Source of the DNA: Planctomycetota bacterium
Lineage (GTDB): Bacteria > Planctomycetota > Planctomycetia > Pirellulales > Thermoguttaceae
Reading direction: 5' to 3'
DNA length: 5,165 bases
Assembly: GCA_018897395.1 (NCBI GenBank)
Contig: JAHIKV010000121.1
Coordinates: 1-5,165 of the forward strand
Position 1 is the stretch's first letter; each line of letters starts with the position of its first letter. Shown piece by piece: positions 1-5,165 of the stretch. The translations under genes and the position numbers were made by a program. The notes beneath the pieces were generated by a model that saw only the letters and a list, made by a program, of their open reading frames with translations, was not told the DNA's origin and ran no database searches.

Positions 1-795
1 CAAGGGATTAGGGATTAGGGATTGGGGATTAGAATTAGTGGCTAGTGGTTGGTGGCTAGTGGTTAGTGAAGTAGACCTTGAACCTTGAACCTTGGAACTT
101 GAACCTTTTCCTTCAACCGCCCCCACCCGCGCCGTCAGTTTGCCCAGCGCGAGGTAGCCGCCGCTGCTGGATTCCACTTCGTATGTGCAAGGCCCTTGAA
201 GGATGACCTTCGCCCCGGTGTCGTAGGTGATTTCCATCAAGCCGGAGTCGAGCTTGTACTTGTGGCCCAGCGGGACGTAGGCGTAGCCATGAGGGGGCAA
301 GAAGTCCTTGTCGTCCGACCATTTCACGTCGAGCAGCCCGGTGATGCGGCCGACGAAGACAAACTCCGGCCTGGCGTCCGACGGCACCGACTTCGACGGC
401 GCCGTGGCGAAATGCTGGTGGTGGGTGACTTTTACCGCCCAAGCGCCCAGAATCATCGCGCCCACGATTACCGTTGCGACCATGCAGGCGAACGTCCAAC
501 TGCCTACAAAGTCAGTAGCGGGTAGTGGATAGCGGGTAGTGGATAGTGAAGGAAAAGGCGTAGAAGGGGCGTTTTCAACGGCCGGCGGACTGAACAACCT
601 TTGCCCCGCCTCACCGGCGTTGAGCCATCGTAGGCCGCCACAGAGGGTGCTGTAGCGGATGTAGAACCGGCGCACCTCGGCGTCGCCGGTCACCAGCGTT
701 TCGATCCTCGCCAGGCCGTCGTCGTCGATCGCACCGTCGCGCATTCGCCACAGCAACTGTTCGAGTTCGGCGATTTTGGGGTTCGGCGCGTCCAT
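1..795 (-). CDS. FecR-like transmembrane anti-sigma/regulatory protein (5' part; C-terminus beyond left edge)
   Basis: The frame is open for 265 codons from ATG at 795 to the window edge without a stop. Residues 1-75 resemble the cytoplasmic N-terminal domain of planctomycete FecR-like proteins (ELEQLLWRMRDG, then DAEVRRFYIRY and GGLRWL). Residues about 98-121 form one hydrophobic membrane segment (from SWTFACMVATVIVGAM onward). Residues about 145-227 look like the start of a periplasmic FecR domain, with YDTGAKVILQGPCTYEV at 191-207 and a Gly-rich GGYLALGKLTARV stretch. By family, such proteins span the inner membrane and control a partner ECF sigma factor. I chose ATG 795 because AAAGGA lies 5 bases upstream; ATG at 801, which overlaps the sigma stop as ATGA, has no room for a ribosome binding site. 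Oddities: residues 80-94 and 228-265 are encoded by 7-base tandem repeats and have low-complexity sequence. The rest of the FecR core, and any C-terminal domain such as LamG, would lie off the window. The fold call is fairly sure; the anti-sigma role is inferred from context. Confidence 0.8.
   Translation of the reverse strand, partial: MDAPNPKIAELEQLLWRMRDGAIDDDGLARIETLVTGDAEVRRFYIRYSTLCGGLRWLNAGEAGQRLFSPPAVENAPSTPFPSLSTTRYPLPATDFVGSWTFACMVATVIVGAMILGAWAVKVTHHQHFATAPSKSVPSDARPEFVFVGRITGLLDVKWSDDKDFLPPHGYAYVPLGHKYKLDSGLMEITYDTGAKVILQGPCTYEVESSSGGYLALGKLTARVGAVEGKGSSSKVQGSRSTSLTTSHQPLATNSNPQSLIPNPL
4..31 (+). repeat. GGGATTA heptamer tract inside the FecR-like gene
   Basis: Four consecutive 7-base units: GGGATTA at 4-10, 11-17 and 25-31, and GGGATTG at 18-24. 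On the coding (minus) strand they are read in frame as part of a Pro/Asn/Leu/Ser-rich stretch. Confidence 0.9.
37..71 (+). repeat. AGTGGYT heptamer tract inside the FecR-like gene
   Basis: Five 7-base units: AGTGGCT, AGTGGTT, GGTGGCT, AGTGGTT, AGTGAAG. They also pair up as a 14-base repeat (38-51 and 52-65). Read in frame on the minus strand as Thr/Ser/Leu/His/Pro-rich sequence. Confidence 0.9.
75..107 (+). repeat. ACCTTGA heptamer tract inside the FecR-like gene
   Basis: Units ACCTTGA, ACCTTGA, ACCTTGG, AACTTGA and a partial ACCTT. The unit contains no stop in any minus-strand frame. It encodes a Gly/Ser/Lys/Val/Gln-rich stretch directly after the TARV motif of the FecR domain. Confidence 0.9.
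514..548 (+). repeat. heptamer/14-mer tract in the juxtamembrane linker of the FecR-like gene
   Basis: Five 7-base units: AGTAGCG, GGTAGTG, GATAGCG, GGTAGTG, GATAGTG, also a 14-base repeat (517-530 and 531-544). In the protein this is residues about 84-94 (SLSTTRYPLPA), between the cytoplasmic domain and the membrane segment. Confidence 0.9.
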
Positions 796-797
796 CG

Positions 798-1319
798 TCA
801 TCCTTTGTCTCGCATCGCCTGCTCGATACATTCCAACAGTTCCCGGTGGACCCGGGCGAGCATGCGGTAGACGGTGCTCAGCGGCCGGCCCACCGCGGCG
901 GCCACCTGCCGGGTGTCGGCGCCGGGCGTGTAGCGGCGGTCGATCAACTCGCGGTCCTCGGGGAGAAGTTTACGATAGCAATCGGCCAAGGCGAGCATCT
1001 CGCCGTCCAGCGCGTCGGACATCGTCGCCATGTCCGCTTCGACCGCGTCGAGAAATGCATCGCTGAAGGGCCGCGGCCGACGCCGCTTCGAGTCGAAGTA
1101 GCTCAGCGCCCGGAATCGTGCGATCCGGCAAATCCAGGCGAGGAAATTGCTCCCCGGCTGAAACTCGCCGAACTTCTCCCAGGCCAAAGCGCTGGCCTCC
1201 TGAAACACGTCGTCCGCGCCGGAGTCGTGTCCCATCAGAGTGAAAATGTAGGCGTACAGCCGCTGGGCACAGCGAGTGAACTCGCGGACGAACTCGTCGG
1301 TGCGGTTGCTCTCCGGCAT
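798..1319 (-). CDS. ECF-type RNA polymerase sigma factor (Rhodopirellula/Verrucomicrobium-type)
   Basis: 173 residues, the normal size for an ECF sigma factor with only regions 2 and 4. Region 2 spans about 10-80: the DDVFQEASALAWEKF helix (36-50, core RNA polymerase contact) and FLAWICRIARFRALSYF (59-75, the part that melts and reads the -10 element), followed by a basic KRRRPRP linker. Region 4 spans about 113-165: LLPEDRELIDRRY, then the helix-turn-helix TRQVAAAVGRPLSTVYRMLARV, which would bind the -35 element. It directs transcription of a specific regulon. ATG 1319 is supported by GAGGG about 5 bases upstream. The stop TGA (800-798) overlaps the ATG at 801 of the FecR-like gene, so the two are almost certainly co-transcribed and translationally coupled. 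The signal and targets cannot be read from the sequence. Confidence 0.93.
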   Translation of the reverse strand: MPESNRTDEFVREFTRCAQRLYAYIFTLMGHDSGADDVFQEASALAWEKFGEFQPGSNFLAWICRIARFRALSYFDSKRRRPRPFSDAFLDAVEADMATMSDALDGEMLALADCYRKLLPEDRELIDRRYTPGADTRQVAAAVGRPLSTVYRMLARVHRELLECIEQAMRDKG

Positions 1320-1463
1320 GACTTCCCTCGCAGGGAAAACTGACTGCCCGCGGAATACGGCGATTGCGTGCTTGGAAGAGAAGATTCGATCCCTCCCTAT
1401 AGTGTAATTCGATGAGGGCCGTTATTTTCTCACGGCTGTTTCCAATGGAGGGGTATGCCGTCG

Positions 1464-1492
1464 TTGACAGCGGTAGCCGACGCCTATACAGT
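1464..1492 (+). promoter_or_regulatory. predicted sigma70-like promoter for the GH5 gene
   Basis: A perfect -35 box TTGACA (1464-1469) is followed 17 bases later by TACAGT (1487-1492), a 4-of-6 match to TATAAT. An alternative -10 is TATACA at 1485-1490 with a 15-base spacer. Transcription from here would start near 1499 and give a leader of about 105 bases ahead of the ATG at 1605. This start lies downstream of the ATG at 1455, which supports 1605 as the real translation start. It is a motif match only. Confidence 0.5.
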
Positions 1493-1520
1493 GTTTTGTG
1501 ATAGACTTGCTGCGGATTTC

Positions 1521-1569
1521 TTAGAACGTGTTTTGAAATGTGGCACAGCCGCCCTCGGCTGTGTGAATT
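1521..1569 (+). repeat. 49-base REP-like repeat, copy 1 (with hairpin)
   Basis: Contains a perfect 8-bp palindrome, CACAGCCG/CGGCTGTG with loop CCCT (1544-1563), preceded by TGTGG. The whole 49-base unit recurs inverted at 2745-2793 with 47 of 49 bases matching. A GTGG-type head beside a short GC-rich palindrome recalls REP elements moved by REP-associated tyrosine transposases; that link is inference. It lies in the predicted leader of the GH5 transcript. Confidence 0.85.
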
Positions 1570-1570
1570 G

Positions 1571-1587
1571 CGTTTTACGTTTTACGT
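1571..1587 (+). repeat. CGTTTTA heptamer tract (about 2.4 units)
   Basis: CGTTTTA at 1571-1577 and 1578-1584, then CGT. It is a short tract with the same 7-base period as the repeats inside the FecR-like gene, here non-coding and just ahead of the GAAAGG ribosome binding site (1591-1596) of the hydrolase gene. Confidence 0.6.
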
Positions 1588-1604
1588 CCAGAAAGGTTTC
1601 CATC

Positions 1605-2678
1605 ATGTACCGCCGTGATTTTCTTAAGACAACCGCTCTGGGCGCCGCCGCTGCGATGGCCGGCGTGCCCGTCGAGGCTATTGCCGAGACCGAGACGGAG
1701 CGCCTCGCCCGCAAACTGCCGCGATGGCGCGGATTCAACCTGCAGGAGAAGTTCCAAGTCGCACGGAATGCGCCTTTTGTGGAATCCGACTTCCAGTGGA
1801 TGGCCGAATGGGGATTCGACTTTGTCCGGCTGCCGATGGATTACCGCTGCTGGACTGACTCGAATGACCCCTACAAGCTCAATGAGAAGGTACTCGGCGA
1901 GATCGATCAGGCGGCGGTGGAGTACGGCCGCAAGCACGGCATTCACGTCAGTCTGAACCTGCACCGTGCGCCTGGCTACTGCGTCAACCAGCCGCCGGAG
2001 AGACTTAACCTGTGGGCCGACGAGGAAGCCCAGAAACAGTTTGATTTCCAGTGGTCGAGTTTCGCACGGCGATACCGAGGCATCACCTCGAAGCAACTCA
2101 GTTTTAATCTTCTGAATGAGCCCGCCCACACAACAGCCGAGGCGTATTGCAGGGTTGTGCGGCGAGTGGTGGCGGCGATTCGCCGTGAAGATCCCGCGCG
2201 GTTGATCATCGCCGACGGGCTTCAGTGGGGGCGCGAGCCGATGTTCGATCTAGCCGATCTCGGCGTTGCCCAAAGCACCCGCGGCTACGACCCGATGCAG
2301 ATCAGCCATTATCAAGCGCCCTGGGGAGGCGGCGAGCGATGGCCAAAGCCCACATGGCCGCTGAAACAAGGCGACAAGACGATCGACCGCCAGCGGTTGC
2401 TGCACGATCGTATCGAACCGTGGCGGAGACTGGCGGCCAAGGGCGTAGGTGTACACGTCGGCGAATGGGGCGCTTACAACAAGACGCCCCACGACGTGGT
2501 GCTGGCCTGGGCCCGCGATTGCCTGGAACTATGGAAAGAGGCCGGCTGGGGCTGGGCCTTGTGGACCTTCCGCGACTCTTTCGGCATCCTGGACAGCCAA
2601 CGGACCGACGTCGCTTACGAAGACTTCCGCGGACACAAGCTCGACCGCAAGATGCTCGATTTGCTGCGCATGAACTGA
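1605..2678 (+). CDS. Tat-exported glycoside hydrolase family 5 (cellulase-like) protein
   Basis: 357 residues from ATG 1605, with GAAAGG 8 bases upstream. Residues 1-27 form a twin-arginine signal, YRRDFLKTT followed by an Ala-rich stretch, with likely cleavage near AIA/E (27/28), so the protein is exported folded. The rest is one GH5 TIM barrel without a binding module: RGFNLQEKF (42-50), FVRLPMDYRCW (73-83), LNLHRAPGY (117-125), the acid/base Glu172 in FNLLNEP (167-173), HYQAPW (235-240), the nucleophile Glu287 in VGEWG (285-289), and GWGWALWTF (314-322). GH5 enzymes cleave beta-linked glucans or mannans by a retaining mechanism; the substrate cannot be told here. The frame is open back to ATG 1455, but that start precedes the predicted transcript, reads through a repeat and would hide the Tat motif, so 1605 is preferred. 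It is divergent from the sigma/FecR pair, which could regulate it, and is flanked by inverted 49-base repeats. The fold is confident; cellulase activity is a family guess. Confidence 0.92.
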   Translation: MYRRDFLKTTALGAAAAMAGVPVEAIAETETERLARKLPRWRGFNLQEKFQVARNAPFVESDFQWMAEWGFDFVRLPMDYRCWTDSNDPYKLNEKVLGEIDQAAVEYGRKHGIHVSLNLHRAPGYCVNQPPERLNLWADEEAQKQFDFQWSSFARRYRGITSKQLSFNLLNEPAHTTAEAYCRVVRRVVAAIRREDPARLIIADGLQWGREPMFDLADLGVAQSTRGYDPMQISHYQAPWGGGERWPKPTWPLKQGDKTIDRQRLLHDRIEPWRRLAAKGVGVHVGEWGAYNKTPHDVVLAWARDCLELWKEAGWGWALWTFRDSFGILDSQRTDVAYEDFRGHKLDRKMLDLLRMN

Positions 2679-2697
2679 GAAGCTGTTTTAGAACTCA

Positions 2698-2778
2698 AAA
2701 TGTGGCACAGCCGCCCTCGGCTGTGCCCGGAAGCTCACGGCGGCAATTCACACAGCCGAGGGCGGCTGTGCCACATTT
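2698..2778. repeat. REPIN-like inverted pair of REP palindromes (possible terminator)
   Basis: A perfect 28-bp inverted repeat: left arm 2698-2725, right arm 2751-2778, spacer 25 bases. Each arm is itself a small hairpin with stem CACAGCCG/CGGCTGTG. RNA from it could form either two short hairpins or one long stem. It starts 20 bases after the GH5 stop and probably ends that transcript or protects its 3' end; there is no U-run typical of an intrinsic terminator. Confidence 0.85.
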
Positions 2779-2793
2779 CAGAACACGTTCTTA
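2745..2793 (-). repeat. 49-base REP-like repeat, copy 2, inverted relative to 1521-1569
   Basis: Reverse complement of the unit at 1521-1569 with two mismatches. It includes the right arm of the palindrome pair and continues through a GAACACGTTC stretch to 2793, 8 bases before the argH ribosome binding site. With copy 1 it brackets the GH5 gene in inverted orientation. Confidence 0.85.
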
Positions 2794-2801
2794 GGCAGTT
2801 C

Positions 2802-2807
2802 GGAGGG
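2802..2807 (+). promoter_or_regulatory. strong ribosome binding site deciding a GTG start
   Basis: GGAGGG lies 5 bases before GTG 2813, and the protein from that codon begins in register with known argininosuccinate lyases (AEKPWGGVF). This settles the non-ATG start. Confidence 0.8.
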
Positions 2808-2812
2808 TTCTC

Positions 2813-4192
2813 GTGGCCGAAAAGCCGTGGGGCGGGGTGTTCGAGCGGGCGACCGACCGTCGCGTCGAGGAGTTCACCGAGAGCGTGAGCTTCGACCGCC
2901 GACTCTACGCGCAGGACATCGACGGCTCGCTCGCCCATGCCCGGATGCTCGCCAAGGTCGGCCTGATCGAGCCGGACGAATGTCGCCAAATTGAGCAGGC
3001 ACTCGAGGAAATCCGCCGCGAAATTGAGCAGGACCGCTTCCCGTTCAGTGCGGAGCTAGAGGACATCCACATGCACGTCGAGCGGGCATTGATCGACCGG
3101 CTCGGCGACGTGGGCCGCAAGCTCCACACCGCACGTAGCCGAAACGACCAGGTCGCAACCGATCTGCGGCTCTGGGTCCGCGGGGCGATAGATCGGCTCG
3201 ACAATAATATAGTGAACTTGCAACGGGCGTTTCTCGGCCGGTGCGAGAAGGACGCCGGGGTGATATTGCCCGGCTACACCCACCTCCGCCGCGCCCAGCC
3301 GGTGCTGGCCCCGCACTACTGGCTGGCCTATTGCGAGAAGCTTCAGCGCGACCGGTCGCGGCTGGCCGACTGTCGGCGGCGGACGAACGTGTTGCCGTTG
3401 GGCGCGGCCGCGCTGGCCGGCACGAGCCTGCCGATCGACCGGGACGACGTCGCCGCCCGGCTCGGATTCGACGAGGTAGCCGCCAACAGCCTCGACGCGG
3501 TTAGCGACCGCGACTTCGCCCTGGAGTTCGCCTTCGCCCTGGCGTTGATCGCCGAGCACCTCGGTGGTTGGGCCGAGGAGTGGATCCTCTGGTCGACCGA
3601 AGAGTTCGGATTCCTGAAACTGCCCGAGGCGTTTTGCACCGGCTCGTCGATCATGCCGCAGAAGATCAACCCCGACGTGCTGGAGTTGATCCGAGGCAAG
3701 ACCGCCCGGGCGATCGGCAACCTGCAAACGCTGCTGGTGTTGGTCAAGGGCCTGCCGCTCGGCTACAACCGCGACCTCCAGGAGGACAAGCCGCCGCTGA
3801 TGGATTCGTTCGACGCGGTCCGCGCCTCGCTCGAGGTGGCGGTCCCGCTGGTCGACGGCGCGGAGTTGGATCGGGCGGCAATAGCCGCGCGGCTCGACCG
3901 CGGGCATCTCGACGCCACCACCTTGATGGAACATCTGATTCGACGCGGATTGCCGCAACGGACCGCACACGGACTGGTCGGCCGGCTGGTGCGCAAGGCG
4001 ATGGACCGGGGCGCGCGGCTGTCCGACCTCTCGCTGGACGAGTTCCACGAGGTCCACGCCGACATCGACGAAGGCATATACGAAGTGCTTGGGCCCGAGA
4101 AGGCCGTGGCCGCCATGACCAGCCACGGCTCGACCGGCCCCGCGCAAGTTGAGAAACAAGTTCGACGTTGGAAGGAGTTGCTGTCGGTATAA
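2813..4192 (+). CDS. argH: argininosuccinate lyase
   Basis: 459 residues, full length for the family, from a GTG start. It catalyses the last step of arginine synthesis, splitting argininosuccinate into arginine and fumarate, as a cytoplasmic homotetramer. Family marks in order: KPWGGVF at the N-terminus, HTARSRNDQVATD (105-117), LPGYTHLRRAQPV (152-164) with catalytic His157, SDRDFALEF (231-239), and the signature GSSIMPQKINPD (277-288) whose serines lie on the mobile catalytic loop. The C-terminal part (about 360-459) is the usual small helical domain, with LDATTLMEHLIRRGLP and a SHGSTGP stretch. One difference: the usual HLQ after GYT is HLR here (Arg159). No other arginine gene is visible, so it may be a single-gene unit; readthrough from the GH5 gene is hindered by the palindrome pair upstream. 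A second palindrome pair follows 5 bases after the stop. Confidence 0.97.
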   Translation: MAEKPWGGVFERATDRRVEEFTESVSFDRRLYAQDIDGSLAHARMLAKVGLIEPDECRQIEQALEEIRREIEQDRFPFSAELEDIHMHVERALIDRLGDVGRKLHTARSRNDQVATDLRLWVRGAIDRLDNNIVNLQRAFLGRCEKDAGVILPGYTHLRRAQPVLAPHYWLAYCEKLQRDRSRLADCRRRTNVLPLGAAALAGTSLPIDRDDVAARLGFDEVAANSLDAVSDRDFALEFAFALALIAEHLGGWAEEWILWSTEEFGFLKLPEAFCTGSSIMPQKINPDVLELIRGKTARAIGNLQTLLVLVKGLPLGYNRDLQEDKPPLMDSFDAVRASLEVAVPLVDGAELDRAAIAARLDRGHLDATTLMEHLIRRGLPQRTAHGLVGRLVRKAMDRGARLSDLSLDEFHEVHADIDEGIYEVLGPEKAVAAMTSHGSTGPAQVEKQVRRWKELLSV

Positions 4193-4197
4193 TTTCG

Positions 4198-4276
4198 TTT
4201 AGCCCCGGCGTCCACGCCGGGAGCGCCACACAACGGGATAAAGAGCGTTTTTCCCGGCGTGGACGCCGGGGCTAAA
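4198..4276. repeat. second REPIN-like inverted repeat pair, different sequence (possible terminator)
   Basis: Perfect 25-bp inverted repeat: left arm 4198-4222, right arm 4252-4276, spacer 29 bases. Each arm contains its own hairpin, CCCGGCGT/ACGCCGGG with a 2-base loop. The layout matches the pair at 2698-2778 but the sequence is unrelated. It begins 5 bases after the argH stop and could end or stabilise that transcript. The remaining bases to 4328 show no promoter I would trust. Confidence 0.85.
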
Positions 4277-4328
4277 CAAACGTCATCCACCCAACGTCGT
4301 GCAAGTCCATTTAGCGACGAAAACCGCC

Positions 4329-5165
4329 ATGAAATTATCATCTCAATCGACGATCTTGATCTTTGCAACGATTTTGGTCTGTGTCGCTTCAGTGCCCGCC
4401 GCGGCCCAGCAGCCTGCGAACGAGCCGTCCGAGGCGGCACCCAAGGACGCCGCCGTGGCCGCAATCCTGGCGACCAAACCGACCACGCCCGCCGAATGCG
4501 TCCGCGCGGCGAAGATTCTCTTCGAGCTTGGCCGGCCGGAACTGGCTAAACCGTTCCTGAAGAAAGTGATCGACGCCAATCTCGATCGAGGGCAGCTCGC
4601 CGAGTTGGGCCGCGAGGTCGGCTCGACGATGTTCATCGAGTTGGCCGGCCGCGAGGCGCTGTTGCCCGAGGCCCGAAAACTGGCCGACGCCGTCGCCGCG
4701 GCGGTCCGCGCCGAGACCGAGGACGCCGAGCGAATCGACTCGCTGATCCGGCAGCTCCAAGACCCGTCGCCGGAGAAGCGTTTGCGGGCAGTCGTCGGCT
4801 TGCAGGAGGCGCGGGACGCGGCCATCGTCCCGTTGATTGCGGTGTTGGCCGACACGGACCGCGCCGCCGAGTACGCCAACGTGCGGGCGGCGCTGGTCGA
4901 AATGGGACGCTCGGTCATCGGACCATTGACGGCCATCGTCGGCCGGGCCGACCCGAAGCTCAACGTCCAAGCGATCGAGACGCTCGGCGCGATGAACGAC
5001 CGGAAGGCGGTGCTTTGCCTGCTCGCGCCGTGTCTTTCGGACGACAGCGACGAGAATGTCCGAGCCGCGGCCGCCAAGGCGTTGAGGCGGTTGGTCGGCG
5101 GCGTACCCACCCGGGCCGAGGCGATCGGAATGTTGACCGACGCCGCCCGAGCGCATTTCGATCGC
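4329..5165 (+). CDS. secreted HEAT-repeat protein (5' part; continues past right edge)
   Basis: 279 codons open to the window end from ATG 4329. Residues 1-26 form a Sec-type signal peptide: KLSSQS, a hydrophobic core (TILIFATILVCVASV), then PAAA/QQ as the likely cleavage site. After an Ala/Pro/Glu linker, about 42-135 is helical (AAILATKPTTPAECVRAAKILFELGRPELAKPFLKKVID). From about 144 HEAT-type helix pairs follow: LIRQLQDPSPEKRLRAVVGL, then IVPLIAVLADTD, VIGPLTAIVGRADPKLNVQAIETLGAM and LAPCLSDDSDENVRAAAAKALRRL, with spacing near 35-40 residues. HEAT arrays are protein-binding scaffolds; no catalytic domain is visible, though one could lie in the missing part. I recall similar long secreted proteins in planctomycetes, without a known function. 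The ribosome binding site is weak. The reading frame is supported by the signal peptide and regular repeats. Confidence 0.85.
   Translation, partial: MKLSSQSTILIFATILVCVASVPAAAQQPANEPSEAAPKDAAVAAILATKPTTPAECVRAAKILFELGRPELAKPFLKKVIDANLDRGQLAELGREVGSTMFIELAGREALLPEARKLADAVAAAVRAETEDAERIDSLIRQLQDPSPEKRLRAVVGLQEARDAAIVPLIAVLADTDRAAEYANVRAALVEMGRSVIGPLTAIVGRADPKLNVQAIETLGAMNDRKAVLCLLAPCLSDDSDENVRAAAAKALRRLVGGVPTRAEAIGMLTDAARAHFDR

Larger units (their letters stand above)
1320..1604. other. divergent intergenic region between the sigma gene and the hydrolase gene
   Basis: About 285 bases without a convincing gene, less GC-rich than the coding DNA around it. Reading rightwards it holds the sigma gene's ribosome binding site, a featureless stretch to about 1463, a TTGACA promoter box, a REP-like hairpin inside a 49-base repeat, two copies of a CGTTTTA heptamer and the hydrolase ribosome binding site. 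A frame in register with the hydrolase is open from 1455, but it runs through the repeat and would bury the Tat signal. I saw no convincing promoter for the leftward sigma operon. Confidence 0.7.

Noticed and set aside
1..110. Telomere-like or CRISPR-like array
   Set aside because: The 7-base units are contiguous without spacers, have few copies and lie within an open coding frame.
796..801. ATG at 801 as start of the FecR-like protein
   Set aside because: It would have the AAAGG directly against it; the ATG at 795 has the same site at 5 bases. The difference is only two residues.
1391..1407. Minus-strand CACTATAGGGAG resembling the end of a T7 phage promoter
   Set aside because: The recognition half of the T7 promoter upstream of it does not match, and no phage gene is present; taken as chance.
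1417..1446. GGAAAC-like -35 element for the leftward sigma operon
   Set aside because: No convincing -10 element at a normal distance; too weak to annotate.
1455..1604. Upstream in-frame start for the GH5 protein, adding 50 residues
   Set aside because: The extension reads through a REP-like repeat, begins ahead of the predicted transcript start, and would move the twin-arginine motif away from the N-terminus.
1575..2129. Minus-strand open frames opposite the GH5 gene
   Set aside because: Shadow frames without a recognisable domain or ribosome binding site, overlapping a gene with clear catalytic motifs.
3056..4159. Long minus-strand open frame (367 codons) opposite argH
   Set aside because: It is a GC-codon shadow of argH, with low-complexity Arg/Gln/Val-rich sequence and no domain.

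Overview
The window looks like a chromosomal segment from a planctomycete, probably a Pirellulales-type bacterium. This is inferred from family resemblance only: an ECF sigma factor of the Rhodopirellula/Verrucomicrobium type paired with a membrane FecR-like regulator, a Tat-exported GH5 hydrolase, a secreted HEAT-repeat protein, and GC-rich coding DNA separated by short palindromic and heptameric repeats. No database search was possible.

Layout. 1-795 (minus) is the 5' part of a FecR-like anti-sigma/regulator gene that runs off the left edge. It directly follows, and is probably translationally coupled to, the ECF sigma gene at 798-1319 (minus). About 285 bases (1320-1604) separate this pair from a divergent gene at 1605-2678 (plus) for a Tat-secreted glycoside hydrolase family 5 enzyme. 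That spacer holds a good sigma70-like promoter, a REP-like hairpin and a small heptamer tract. A palindromic repeat pair (2698-2778) separates the hydrolase from argH (2813-4192, plus; GTG start with a strong ribosome binding site). A second palindromic repeat pair of different sequence (4198-4276) lies between argH and the start of a signal-peptide HEAT-repeat protein (4329 to the right edge, plus).

How the genes may work together. The sigma and FecR-like genes form a signalling pair: the FecR-like protein would span the membrane and control the sigma factor. The divergent exported hydrolase is a possible but unproven target. argH is a housekeeping arginine-biosynthesis gene and the HEAT gene is of unknown role; neither has an obvious link to the signalling pair.

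The most unusual signal is in the FecR-like gene. Tracts of 7-base tandem repeats, which look like non-coding filler, are carried in frame inside the coding region at two protein linkers. In the two tracts whose repeat unit can create a stop codon, the one position that would give an in-frame TAA is the position that departs from the repeat, turning TAA into CAA. This points to selection for keeping the frame open. I found no RNA genes, CRISPR array, insertion sequence or clear new multi-gene system.
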